From Athripsodes cinereus (taxonomy: Eukaryota; Arthropoda; Insecta; Trichoptera; Leptoceridae): DNA of 64,000 bases. Below the pieces are notes generated by a model that was not told the DNA's origin, did no database searches, and saw only the letters and a program-made list of their open reading frames with translations. The stretch lies in NCBI GenBank assembly GCA_947579605.1, contig OX388327.1, forward strand, positions 9,659,122 to 9,723,121. Reading direction: 5' to 3'. Below, one piece after another: positions 29,806-44,800 of this stretch. Position numbers and translations under genes: made by a program. How positions within the stretch are numbered: the first letter of the stretch is position 1; every line of letters begins with the position of its first letter.

Positions 29806-32800
29806 ATGCCTCGAAATACAACATCGTCGACTATTTTTGAAGAGCCTGTTGCTATTCAGAGAAACGTCCCTGAAATATTTCAGATTTTTCAAAATGTGCA
29901 ATATAACACAGTCCAACATAAAAAGTACATCAAGGAGATGAAAAAAGTCTTTCACAAAGTAAGTACAATGCTGTTGCTTCTGTATGGAACAATCTTCTTA
30001 TTTTTCTATTGGATTCAACTGCATAAATTTGAGAATAGCGTTTACTTTGCAATTGAACACATTTATTGACATGGCTTTGGATTTTTGCTACTCTACATCT
30101 CAGTAAATGTTGATGTAATTACATACTTTTATTCTAATTGAATCCATAATGTATTTCTTTCGTGTATTATATGATTTCTTTGTAAATTCTAGCTAGACCA
30201 TGATGCCTTCATTACCAGTTTTACCAATGCTCTCCATTACACATTCTTGTTTGGAGAAGCTAATGGAAATGTGGATAGAGCTATGCAGTTTGTTGCCAAC
30301 TTTTCCATTGCTCTGAATGATGATGAATTTCTACACATGGTGTTCAACGTTGTGTTTGATGTAAGTTAATTGACAATGAATATACATCACCAGGCTGACA
30401 TGTCTTGTCTCATCAACTTCTGATTAGTTCTTTGTACGCATGCACACAATTGGCAGTAGTTTTAGAATGATCATTATGCATCTTTTCTTGTCAAATTTGT
30501 ATCACCAATGAATTAAAATTTATGATGATAGACTACTCTTAACAGGTTCTTGATTAGACAGCAATGTTTGTATTGTTATTGACACTATTTTGTAGAAATA
30601 CAAACTATAGTCACCAAATTATGATTATGCGGTTTAGTAATTATTGTATCATCATCATCGCCCTCAACGCTCCTCTCGGGAGCACAGGGCAGAAACCAGC
30701 CTCCTCCATTCAGAGCGTCTCTGTGCCAATTGCGTCACCTCTTCCCACGACATTCCTTGCGCTCTGATATCGTTGTCATAGGAACGGTGTATTGTGAAAG
30801 AGGGACGCCCGGGCCTACGAAACCCCTGCGGACGGAAGAACAGTGCTCTTTTTGGCCAACTATCATTGGGCATTCTCAAAACATGTCCCAGCCAGGACCA
30901 TCGTCTCTCTTGTATTACGGAGATTACAGGTCTCTGCTGGGTGCGCCGGCGCACAGCATCATTTGTAACATGTTCATACCATCTGACATCCAAAATCCTT
31001 CTAAGACACTTGTTTTCAAAGCTTAGTATCTTCCGCTCTTGAGCCTTGGTTAAGTGCCAAGACTCGCAGCCATATAGAAGGATTGGGATGATGCACGCAT
31101 TGAACAAGCGACATTTTGTCCTGATGCTGAGTCCAGACGCCAATTATTGTATACATGATTATAATGTGTTGAGTGAGTACTGTAGTGTTAGGATAGGATA
31201 TTTTTGAGTATTTTCTCATAAATTACTTGTGCTTCTTTTTGTAAACCAGCAAATTCAAACAATCTGTTACATTGAGCGTATGATCACATGTACCTGGGTT
31301 GTCTGGAAGAAAACCCATATGCGAAAAGCTTGCATTTTTGATCATGAAATATTTTTGTATGTATTTTGCACTGATACCAGAACAGAGCAATCTATTGGGA
31401 CTCTGTAATTTCCCTAACTTGCGTAGGTTAATTTATGATTTGCACGGTCGCATGGGTCCCGGAGCGACCCAATATGGGATCCCACTCTTTCGAAGAAAAC
31501 CATAATCTATCCATTGTTTGATCTTTGTGGAGGTTACCCCCAGCTCGCTTGTCAGGGACCATTATTGGGAGCCCATGATAGGGTGTGATAATTTATTTAT
31601 TTACGGCTAATTAGCCTTTTACACAATATTTTTTACATAGGTACAATATCATAGCAAAAACCTAGGTACCTACCAAACACAAAATTAACAAATCAATATT
31701 AAAAACATACATCTATCATTACAATTTTATAATAAAACAACAGAAGGCAACCAAAATAAAATATCAATAGATAAAATTAACAGAAATTTAACAGAATCTG
31801 ATAAAATTATACTCAGAAAATGAAAATTAAAATGTAATGTAATAATGGGAAGATGTTAAGACCATACATGGTATCCATAATAATATTATATTAAACTGTA
31901 TTCATTGCAATTGTTTAATGTTTTTATGTGTAAGAGGGGTATTAATAAACTTTTCATTTCATTTCATAATACACCTATAAAAATTTAACTATTTATTTGT
32001 CTCCATATGAAAAATAATGTTTTTCCCATCAGTGCATGGCAGTAGCTGGTCAAGGTGTTCGTTCCAGAGCATGTCAGCTTCTGGGGTTGATCCTCTCCAG
32101 TTTGGGGGAGGATGCAGAGTTGGATGACGACCTCTGTGATAAGATCATGTCCACACAGCTAGAGAGACTACAGGACATTAGAGGTCAGGTGAGACGTAAC
32201 GCCGCTGTGGCCCTACAACGTTTGCAGAATCCCTCGGATGAAGAGGATCCTGTAACTAGAGCATACATCTTCCACATGTCATGTGATCCTAGTCCAGCTG
32301 TTAGAAGGTTGCTTGTTTATTTATATCTAAAATAAAAAACATTTTACAATCCTATATAGGTACTACAAAGTAAAATATCATTCCTAATGGTCAATCAAAG
32401 TAATTTGTAGACTAATTCTAATGTCAAACTTTCAATTGAGATATGGATTCAATTCTACCCTCTGCAGTCAATCTAGTCTACCTTTGTGACACAAGCATAT
32501 TGCTTTCTGTGACGGTGTCTGGGAGTGTATTTGCGTTTATTTCAAATACTTTTATCTTTATGGAATCCTTATGTCGAAGAGTAACTACACAATGTCAAGA
32601 AATTTTGTTTTTCAGTTTGACCATTTAAATATTTTCAATATATTACATACATTTACTTTTCACATGTTGACACAAAATTGCTGTTATATTATTCATAAAT
32701 ACATTTTGTTGTTATATATTTTATTTTGTTGTGAACTAAAGTTACTAGTAGTAATGTATTTATTTTGTTTTACAGAGCTGTGGTTTTGGGGCTGGCAAAG

Positions 32801-35800
32801 AACTCGAGGAACCTGTTACATGTATTGGATAGATTATGCGATGTGGACGAATCTGTGCGCAAAGCTGCCTTCCTCTACATTGCCTCTATAAATGTTATGC
32901 AGCTCAAAGTGAGGCAAAGGGTTCACATATTGAAGGTAAAATAAAACATTTCAGCAATTACTTTTTTTTTGTATGTTTGTGGAGGATAGCCTATGTATTA
33001 ATTATATGAAGTAAATATTGGGTAAACAGAATACCCTACTTCTGGAAATTTGCAGTGACATAGTTGATGCTGTTAAAATTGACATCTGCTTTTTACAAAA
33101 CGTTTAAATTGTTTTCAGAATCATATTATTTTCTGGGGAAAATCAAGTGAATCATTTACCCCACAATTCATTTGGTATGATATGAGATATATCTTCTTCC
33201 TTTTACTTGTTTTGCCTTCCACCGTTTTCAGTGATTTCACAACTTTTATTATAAATTTTCTTTGCAGGTTGGCTTACAAGAGCGTAGTCCAAGAGTGCGT
33301 AAAGTAGTGGAGACTGCCCTACTGCCCGGGTGGCTAGGCGCATACAATGGCAATGTTCTGGAACTCTTGGCAGCTATCAGATTGGACAATGTACAGGGAG
33401 CTAAGGACTCGGCAATGGTTGCTGCCAATTTGCTACAGAGTCTATTCAAGTTAGTACAAAACATATAAATAATAATAAAGACAATTTATATTTGGTACCG
33501 TTTAATGATCCATGACCATCTCAAGGGTGCCATGGCTTTTCTTGAAAGGCAGTGTTTTCTACTCTTATATACAAAACAGAAGATTATTCTTAATTTTATT
33601 TTGATCATTCTTAATTTTCAACTAAGCGATTAGTTTTCAGCATTTCAAGTTCTACTAAATCCAAACTCTCCAATTCTTAGTGTTATATTATATTTTGTTA
33701 TGTTTGTCACAGGAATCAACAAATAACGGAGCTTCTAGAATGGCTTCCAGTAGACCCTAAGATCAGACTAATCTCCGCTGAACACCTCAGCAAGGAATCT
33801 GCCTGGTACTGGAGGCACTTAGTCAGACATCTCCATAACATACAGGATACTGATCACTTGGAGCAAGTACTGCCAGAGTTAGTTATTTTCACTGGCTACG
33901 TTAGGAGGTAAATACATCTTTGTTATCATAAAAAAACTTCTACATAAACACTCGATGCATTCAACAGCTACGCATTCCAACTACAAATGTGATATACATA
34001 TTAAAGATCAATCAAATATTTTATTTATTAAATAGTGCTCTCAATTTTGAGTCAAAAAATTGTTAGTGGAAATATATTTTATGTATGACCTAAAACAACT
34101 CCTCTCTAAGCTAAAAAGTTGGGTATCCCTGTACTACATAATCTAACACTAAAACATTGATAAGTCATAGTTGGCACATTTAACTAAGTAGTTTGTTGAC
34201 CACTGTTCTGAAACATTCAAATTTGTTTCATAGATGTTTTGTGATTTTTTTTTTTTTCTTCCATCCAAAGACCTTGCCCACCTCGACTTCTAGATCTAGT
34301 CCATTGTGGGATTTAGTCCTTAGATGTCTTCCCTGATTCTATGATGTTTCATAAACAGTCAATTATTTTTTCTCAGCATTGTGGAGTCTGCCTGTCCAGA
34401 TGAGAAGGAGCACCCAGCGGAATTCAGCAAGAGGCAGTACATCCTACAGGAACTGTTCCATGTGTTCCCTGTGTATGATATGGCTGATGAGGTGGGACGC
34501 AATGCTCTCAAAGACCTGCTATACAACACACTCACTGGTTGGTGTAATTTTTCATTATCTATGTGTTATTACAAATATATCTTCCATCTAATAGAAATAG
34601 TAAGTCATGTAATATGAAGGTATTAGTGAATTATTGTGTATAACACATTTAATTAATATCTTCAATTTGACAGTAAGGTTCTTAATTACACGGCTATTGC
34701 TTACTTTTGATTTCAATGGCTGGTTTCTTTTTCAGGCAATCATGGTCATTTAGACACAGAGGTGATCCGTGCCATCATGCGAGCTATCGATCTAGTGATG
34801 CCCGACCCCAAGAAGAGAGTTGAATTTGTGGCTGGAATCATATCAGAAATACATGAACCTGCTACCATTGATGAGCCTATACCCTTGCCAGCCACTCCTA
34901 TTGAATCCAACGAAATCAAGATCATGGTATTTTATCTTTTGATTTTTTATATGTTTGAGAACTTGCGTCAATTTGAATTGATATGAAATGGGCGACCCTC
35001 TTTCACAATAAACTACCTACCATAGCAATGCAGTGTTGGGAATGTTGTGGAATTTAGAAGATAGAATATATTTCAATTAATGGTGCTTTTTTTTTTTTTT
35101 TTTCCTTTTGAAGGTCAAGGGATCTTACATCCCTTGTGTCACTGCGACCATAACAGATCTATTGTGACATCCTTCTGTATCATATCTCACTCTCAAGACC
35201 TAGGTGCGTCATGTAGCTCACTATTTGTCTTGGTGTGAGAAGTCTCACTTTCTCAGAGTCCAGCAGTGGACCTCCGAGGATGTGACTTCGGTTGCGAGCG
35301 AGTGCGTCACAGTTACAGAGGATGTGGATGGGCGTTTCATTATCCTCTGAACAAAATCTGCAGATTGGAGTGTCTGACAATCCAATTTTCGTCATATGTT
35401 TCCTTAGTCTGCAGTGTCCTGTCAAGGTTCTGGTTAGAATCCTTATTTGGTTTTTATTAAGTTTTAGAACTTCTGTGGTGAATTTCCGCGAGTACCCTGT
35501 CATCAGTTCCTTCGCGTGCTTCAACCCTATGCTGTTGGACCAAATTTCATGGCTTTGGTCCATGGCCCAGTTTTTTAAGCTAAGCCTGATAGTGCTAGAC
35601 GGTAATCCGTATATAGGCTCAGGACCTATTGGTAGTTTCTCAGCGCCAGTTCTAGCAAGTTCATCGGCAGCTTCGTTGCCCATGACTCCACAATGTCCCG
35701 GTACCCAAACCAGCCTTACGGCGTTTTTCCTGCCCAAGCGATTTAGAACCTGTATATTATTAATGGTGCTTGCTCTGTACAGAAGAGATTCATTTCTATC

Positions 35801-38800
35801 CTGTGCATTTTAGAGGAACTTTGAAAAGTATAGAGAAAATTGCAGGTGAAATAGTAGACGTGTTAATTTTATGGAAACCTATTTTACAATTTTTTTTTAA
35901 TTCACTGATTTAGATGTCATTAATTTTTTCAGAGGACGGAGTTACGTGTAGCCCTTAACGAAGCCCTAGAAGAACAGGAGGATGCTGTGAGGGCTCAGGA
36001 CTTTGTTTTGGCTGCAGAGTGCAAAGAGAAAGTGGATGCTCTTAATAAGAAACTCTCCGAGTTAAATGCCAACCTTAAAGAGGCCGCTATACAGCTGCAA
36101 CCTGTTGTAGAAGCAGTAAGTGTTTAATCTTTACAATTATAAATTATAATTAATATTTGATTTAAAAATTAATTACTTTGTGGTGCATTAGTTGTATATT
36201 GTTAGTTTACTCGCTGATAAAATATTCTATGAATATTTGGTGAATGATTTTTATTTGAGAAATATTATGATTTTATTCATTGTTTCAGGTGAGAGAGAAA
36301 AAGAATGATCCAGAGACTTTGAACAAGTGTCTGACCATCCTCAACCTGATGCTGGATACTCCAGACATCAGATCCCTCACACCCGTTCTCAGATCACTCT
36401 TCCAGAACTTTGAGGTGAGTCTATCACAACACTACTTTTCGTCACATTGACTTTGATGATGACCAGTGATCACATGTAAACCTCCTTATAAAATAAAATA
36501 TTATGGAAACATTCATATTGCTGCAAATTTAACACTGTATTATGTGTTATCTCCTAAATGATGCATGTATAGCTATCATAACCAAATAATCTTACATTTC
36601 TAAACAAAAGATCTCCATGATACAAGCTCTTGCTTAATGTGAGGGTGTATTTGAGTTAATTTCAAATTAAAAAAAAAACTATGGTCAAAGCAAAATATTT
36701 ATATGGCTGAAATGAGTGCTGTACATTTTATGACAGAGATGTGTTATTTTGAGGTGTACGAATAGTAATTGCATAAATAGTTCCATTGACATTCTAGATA
36801 TGGATAAATAATATCAACAGTGAAACCTCTATCTATCGTTCCTCGAATAATTGTTTTCCCGTATTTGTCGTTATTTTTTACAGTTCCGAATTAGTTTCAT
36901 ACAAAACACGTAAAAATATATCGCATCCATCGTTTCTCTATATGATTTTATCGCATTGACCGTTTAAATTACACAAAAAAAAAACGTGTATATATATATA
37001 TATGTATATACCTATATAAAAACATTGGAAAGCGAACGAGAAAGAAAGAACAGTTTGTTGATTCTGTCGGCTGTCTTTTATGATAGTACGTCAGAAGGTA
37101 CAATAAAACAACAAAAAAGCAAATGACGATGAAAGATTACATACGGTACAAAGTATGATTTTGCTCTCCATGCAGCTTTCTTTTTTATTTTGTTACTAGG
37201 TATATTTTTTATTTCAACAAATTGATTTATAAATTTTGAATATAAATACCTACTCGTATGTACCTACATATTAAACATTAAAATACATATTAATGTGATT
37301 TTTTCTATACTCCCGCATTCATGGTTTTCCCGCATCCATAATTTATTTCAATAGGTCCCTTCAAAAACGATAGATAGAGGTTTCACTGTATATGATTGAT
37401 AATGTCCTAACAAAACAAAAGACGTCTCTCTCGTAAATAAATCAAATATGTAGTAGAATAAAACATTTCTTTTATTTATTTCACTATGGAATTCTACTAT
37501 TTAAACACCGACAGTGAATAACTCAATATACATTGTTATAATGTTTATGCTTTTTTCAGTTGATGCTGTACCAGAATGTGGAAATCAGAGAGTGCGCTCT
37601 ACACACTGTCGCCCTGTATTCCATGCTGGATGAAGAGTTTGCCAAGGAGCAGAAGGCTTTCTTTTTTGCACAGGTAGCCATCTCACATAGTTTATTTTAG
37701 AAATGTGTTTGGGACTGCCACAAATTCAGTTGGACCGTCCACAAATGGCATTCAACAATGCTGTTAGGCGCATTTTCCACAAAGATAAGGGTCGTGCTGG
37801 AAAAATTGTGTTGCCTGAGACTTAACGAAAGAGTTCAATATAAACTGTGTCTTCTATCAAACTATTAAATGACTACATTCAAATCATCCGTCATTATTAT
37901 ATCATTTATTGTAGGAATATTGAAGGAAAATATTTCTTGTATAGATCTAGTTCATCACTAAATAATAATTAATGTATTTATTTCTCAATAGTTCATAGAT
38001 ATGGATAACAGCAAACTAGTGGTGATGGCTCTTAAGTGTGTCATAGACGTCATCTGTATACACGGAGTGAAGATATTCAACATAGAGGAGGAAGTGGTGG
38101 ACAACAATAAATCTAAGAAGACTCCAGCTAGCAGTGAAGACGAGGAGGAGGATGATATAGATGATATATTCCAAATCAGCTCTAAATCCAAGTCGAAAGC
38201 CAACAACAAGTCATCCAAGAGGGAATCCAAAGCCAACAAGAGTAGAAAGAGCCAGGTCGTTGTGCCTGAGAGTGATTCAGAAGGTATTTTCAATTGGTAT
38301 ATTTATAAATTTAATTGAAAAAAAATCAAAACTTTTGACTCCAAATTATAACATTTTTATTGTGAGAATCTGAGAGATAGAGTGTGTAACGGTGTTACAT
38401 GGGAAAAATCTGGAATAAAACCAACATGAGTGTAAATAAGGTACTACAATGTTTTTTACATGTGGAAAGCATAAAAGAGGAGAAAATGACTAGTGAACGA
38501 GTGCTGAAAGGCATGGCCTACCTGCAGGGGAAGTGGTGTGCTGAGATTATGTAACCAATGAAGCAAAGCCAATTTTGTAATTACCCTTAAAGTTTGCTGC
38601 CGAGTGAAATATTACTAAGTTTTTAAGTTTAATCCGCATATAGTACATTTCATCAATTTAGGTGTCCATCTAATTTAACACTATCAATTTCATTCCATTT
38701 ACAAGATTGTATATATATGTATTTCCAGATGATGATAAAGAGAAGCAGATTCCTGGCACCCCATCTGCCCATGATGCCATAATAGAACTCTTTCTAAGAC

Positions 38801-41800
38801 TTATGGACAGTGAGGTGAGTAGAACCCCCTGTACATAAAACTTATTTACAACTTAATCTGTATGGTCATAAAATTCATGTATGTATTTTATTTTGTTTGC
38901 AGTGTTCGGATTATCGTTTAGTGATTGTGGAAGGACTGTGTCGTCTGCTTATGGCTGGGAGATTATCATCTCCAGCCTTAATCAGCCGTCTGCTACTGCT
39001 GTGGTTCAACCCAGCTACAGGTATCATATCTATCAAATGTTTTGAATACTCAGATTGTCTTAATAATTTTTGTTTTGTTTGTGTATTGAAAATTAATGTC
39101 ATCTGAAAAAGAGTGACAATGTCATAATGAAAATTTGAATTTGAAAGAAATATGAGGTTACTTTACTCTTACTCAACACATGGCCGTCCTTGAGAATTTG
39201 ATCCACATGATCAAGCCACATGATTTTCGGATGACCATACTTCCTCACACCCTTTCTTTCAGACAAGTATATCCTCTTTGTCATTCTTACCTCGTACATT
39301 CGTTCAACATGTCCAAACCACCGTAGTTTATTCACGCGCATTCTGTCCACAACACTCTTCTTGCATCCGCTTATTCTTCTAATATCTTCATTCTTCACTC
39401 TATCACGCAGTGTTTTACTAACCATTCCTCTCAACGATCGCATCTCCACTGCATTTATTCCACTTGCGTCTTTCAGCCACGTCCATGTCTCCAATTGTGT
39501 ACAATGTAATTGAATGGTGATTTAATTATTAAATTATAGTTAATAACAATGTAACCGTACTAATTTAAATTATAACTTTTGTCTTAATTGGTTTGTTTTG
39601 TGTTACAGAAGAAGAAGATGACCTCCGCCAGATACTGGGTACTTTCTTCCCCCTGTTTGCGGTCCACACTGAGACAGGAATGGAACAGCTGGAGGGGGCC
39701 TTCCTCCCCACTGTATTGACTCTTGCCAGGGCTCCTCTGGGCAGTCCACTGGCTGAAGTGGACCAGGAATGTGTTCTCAAGTTTATCATTGGATTAACTA
39801 GGCCCACCTCTACACCTAATGTAAGATTTTTGTAATATTCAATTTATACCATCGCTGGCAGTGGATTAAACTGCATGTAAAGAACACACAGGTTGTGCAT
39901 TCCATATATATGAACAATTTGTGAAGCGCGGTTTACTCATGACATGACCTAAAGCGCGTTATACTGTATATCTATCCATAAAGGTATCGGTATACCTTAA
40001 AATTTCCCCTTTTCGATGCGTTCCGAACACTTTTATATTTCCATTGTCACGTTTAATTTACTAACCAAACCTGAATTCATAAAAAGACAGTGATAAATGT
40101 ACTCCAAAATCTTTGAGGCAATATCATGTTTTTATAATTTGGGTCAGAATCTGTATAATCTGGATTTAAAATAATTGTAAAATTAAGCTTAAATAATTTT
40201 ACATCTGTTTCACATGAAGTATGTTGATACAAGATTTAATGTCGCAATGTTGTTTGATTGATTTCCAGGCATGCAACGTTCACAGTAACCTTGCTATCCA
40301 AATCTGCTCCACGTTGGAGAGAGGAGAGGAGGTGGCCGTGCCCATGCTGTGCCGTGCGCTCGCCCTTCTCATGCCTCCACGCACACCACAACTTTGCAGA
40401 GACCTGCTCAGGGCCGCCGACTATCTTTTAGAGGTATCAAAACTTAAAAGTTTTCTCAGGATAAATCTAAAAATAAATTTATAATCCTAATTTGTATTAA
40501 TATATTTGTTAAATACATATTAATATTTGTATTGTTATTATATGTGTTCAAAGTGTGTATGTTGCCATTCTTCTTATTTCATTTTACGGCAATGCACCTG
40601 CAATCAAGTAAATTATGTCTATGTTGCCATAAATGGATGAAATAAATCAATATCCACCAACATTTTATACATACCTTACCATGTGAATGGATTCACAATA
40701 TAGCAAGCCCCCTTGAGGTATTGTAATCATACATACCATTACGCTGCTTCCCTTGCGGGGTAGGCAGAAAGGAACGAGTGCCACATCCTTCTACCCTTGC
40801 ATACATCTTTCACTTCCATCACTGTCATGCGTACTATTCCTCATGAACGCTCTCTGTTCAATGTGCTCATCACGTGACCGTCCTGTAGGATTTGATTTAA
40901 ATGATATTGCCATTTGATCCTCGGACGTCCACATCACCGAGCACCATTCCTCTCAGCCAAATATATTCTTGGTCATGCTGTCCTCATTCATTATTTACAT
41001 TCAACCTTGATATTATTTATTTATTTTATTTATTTATTTATTCTTTACTGTACATTGATAAAATACAATTACATAAAAGGTATACATCAAAATTACATAC
41101 AATCAATATACAGAGGGCGAGTTTATCGCAAAGACGCGATCTCTTCCAACTAACCCAAAATATTACACCAACTTCCATTTCACGTTCTTCTCGTATAAGT
41201 GTGCAAACACAAAGAAAGCCGGTTGCCAGCGCCGATAAGTGCCGGTAAGCGCCGGCAAAGTAAATCGCAATCGTCATTCCTGCTTTTACTATGTTCGTGT
41301 CCATTGAAATGCATGTAAACATTCTCGGCGCCAGTAGACGCAGGCATCTGAAAGCAGGTAACCCGCTTTCTTTGTGTTAGCACCCTAACACTGTTACACA
41401 CACAATCTCTCAGACTATTGAGTAAACAATAGTAAACAAATTACCATGTATTTAATTTTGCAGAGTGTCAGTGATAAGTTGTCGTTTAGAAACGTGTCGA
41501 GGTTCCACGCTAATATATCCATTGCCCTGGAGAACCTGGAGAGGATATCAACATCAGAACTGGATACCCTGTCTGAACAAAGCGAGAGGAGAAGTACTAT
41601 GAATGCCAGCCGTGTCACAGGTTAGTTAGTGTCAGAAAGTTTAAATTGATTTCCCTTTTTTAGTAGTGTAGTGGTTTTGCATAATAATAGAGAGTCTGGT
41701 CATAGATGTGTATACTTATATGCATGCAGGGTTGCTAGATTGTGTTGCCAAAATTACCTCACTTCGGTGAAAAAAAATACCGTACAATTACCGTACACAT

Positions 41801-44800
41801 CGGAAATACAACGGTACATTTTCAAAATGTAACAGGTATTTCTACCACCCCGTCGCCAAATTTTCGAAATGAAATAGGAATTTGGAATATTTCAAAAACT
41901 ACTCGGTTTTTTTAATGAATATTTTCTCACACAGTACCTTTTTTTACAATGTAATGGGTATTTGTACCGATGATTGTTTATGTCAATACCGGATACTTGT
42001 TAGTTGTACGGTAATTTGTTTAAATTATTACTGTACGGGGAATGAAAATACCGTACAAATACAGTAATTACCGTACATCTGGCAACGCTGTATGCATGTA
42101 TGATGATACTATGCATAAAGAAAAAAAATTTTGTCTTGGTTTTTTAATGTTTTTTTTATAATTATAGACATTTTGACATTTTAAATATTTATGACATTAA
42201 TTCTTATGACATTTAAATTATTTGTATCATTTCCTTTAGATTTATTTTTGTTCTATCTACATGACATCTCTTACATTATTGCAATTTTAATTCTTGACAT
42301 ATTAAATACTAAACATTTCATTGACATTCTGTATTGACACTCCAATATTTTATGATTTGACTTAAATTATTATTGTTATGAAATAATTCCCTTTTGTGTT
42401 TTGTTAATTCTTGTTTTCCAACTGTGTTGTGAATGAGATATTTGATTTGTGTATTGTTTATTCTTGAACATGTAAAAGGTGAAATAAATAAAAAAAAAAA
42501 AATTTTTAATCATACAAAGAGTATATTTTATGTAATTTGTATTGAACATTATATTATATTATTAATAAGACTCAACAGCATTTATTGTATCAATAAATAA
42601 ATACAGCTGTTAACTGATTTATGTAACCAATGAACAAAGAGGTAAATCCACTTGTGCGAAGTAGCTGGAATCAGTAGTTCAAATATCGGTTCTTACCTTC
42701 TTATCTATATGAGGGGCAAAACAGGGTTCTTCACATATACTTTTTCTCACAATTCTCATAAAGTTTGTTTATCTTGTTAATTTTGTTTATTATATAAAAA
42801 GCTAAAGAATCAATTAAATAAATATAGCTATATTCCATATCCATATCATCACGATACCTTCCAAAAGTGGGGCAGCCAGTGAACGCATGGAATTTCACTA
42901 TATAATATTTGTTGTAGGTGAAACTGAAAGTGATGCTCCCAAATCTGATACTGCTGAAGAGAGGACATCATCAGACGGAAATAGAACATCTCTGGAAGAG
43001 GGAAATATTCTGTCTTCCACAGCCGCCTCCTCCAAGCAAAGCGATAGTGATTCTACCTCTAGCAAGTCCTCCAAGTCTGATGTGGGACCTGTCAAACCTT
43101 ATAACGACATTACAACTCCACCAAGGAAGTTGAAAAAACTCACTGGTATGATAATAAAGTTAATTATTCTTTCATTCATTCATGCCATCACGGCATTCCA
43201 TGAAAAATGGGACATTGAAAATAGGTGGCATACCTAATCACAGAATTGAAGATGTAATGTTAGATGATTTGTTTCTTTGTCGCCGTTTTATGATCCTTCG
43301 GCAGTATCAAGGGCGCTAGTGAAAAATGGGTGGCTTTCATTTTGGTTCTAAAACCGGTGATATAGTTCTGGCACCCCAGATTGGCAGGCAGTTTATTCCA
43401 TGTCACAGCTACACTGAAAAATGTTGAATATCTTAAATATTTCAAATATCTTTTTTATAATTATGGAGTATGTTAATTAAAAATGTATGATTTTACTTTA
43501 TTCAGCTGCTGATGTAGCCAGGCGTGCTCTGAAGAAGACTCCAAAAGTAATAAGAACAATACCCGAATCTCCCTTGCCGACACCATCCAGGGCTCTGCAA
43601 ACTAAACCAGTAGAGACACCAGGATCTGTAAGGAGGAGTAGCAGAGCCAAGCAAACACCAGCCAAGCTGGAGGAGGCGAAGAAGAGGGAGCCTAAGAAGT
43701 CTGCTAAAGCTTTGGATAAGGAGTTGAAGGAGGCTGCTGCTAAAGGTTAATTTTTTGTATCTTCTACAGAAGTATAAACAATGATGTACTGAATTATATA
43801 TATATAATTATTGCTGGTATGCATGTTCTCAGTGTGGTAATGCAACATATGACAACATCAGATCATTAGAAACATGAGCACTCAAAGATGCTCTAAATAG
43901 AGGACTCTAATTTCTGCTTTGTACTCCCGGAATGAGTATAGAAGTGTGATTAGGTCAAATTGAGCATATTAAAAATAATATAAGTACATATATTAAACTC
44001 TTTTCTGGTGCCAAGTAATTTTAAATTTTATTTTATAATGCTGAGCAGAAATAAATTGTTTATACAGGGTTTGCTTTTTTATAGCTTTTTTTAAACTTTC
44101 AGATTTTTGAAAAATAATATATTGGATGTTTTATTTACAGAACCTCCAAAGAAGAAGGCCAATAAAAAGCAAGCATATGAGATGTTTGACACAAAGGAGG
44201 AAATAGCCAAGAAGAAGGCTAGTGGAGGTGGCAGGGGTAGGAGAGGGAGGACAAAGGCTGTGCGCCCAGAACCTGAGTCCAGCAGCAGCTCCTCAGAGCA
44301 GGAGGCCAACATAGAGAACTCCAGTGATGATGACACAGTACTGCATACTATATGTCACGATGCTTCAGAGGTATTTAAGAGTTTTTCTATTCTCTATTCC
44401 ATAATTTATACAAAAACATCTTATTAAAATTCCATTAAATTTGAATTCCATTAAAATCCTGCCTTTGTGATATACACTCTCCTTCTGTATATTGATTGTA
44501 TTTTGTCGTTGCATATTCAAAAAGGGACATGTTAATTTATAAATATTTTGACATTTCTAGAATAAACTACTTATAATGACATCATAACCATTTTTTTAAA
44601 GTGATTCTTAGTATCAAATATTAAAATTCAATACTTAAAGAATAATATCACATGCGAATAAAAAGTACAAACTACAATTTTAATGCCTTAAGGAACAGTT
44701 TTAAAAGAGTGTGCCTAAATAAAAATATGCACACGTGTCTCTTTTTGAATATGCAATGAACGACAATTTAATATAAATCTATTTCTATGTAAAATTGTTC

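Noticed and set aside
32443..32891. Plus-strand frames overlapping Cap-G intron 3 and exon 4
   Set aside because: Out of the Cap-G frame and unsupported; exon 32776-32935 in its own frame continues the HEAT repeats.
35266..35813. 173- and 64-codon plus-strand frames in Cap-G intron 8
   Set aside because: Antisense shadows of the RNase H fragment of the LINE; no splice sites place them in Cap-G.
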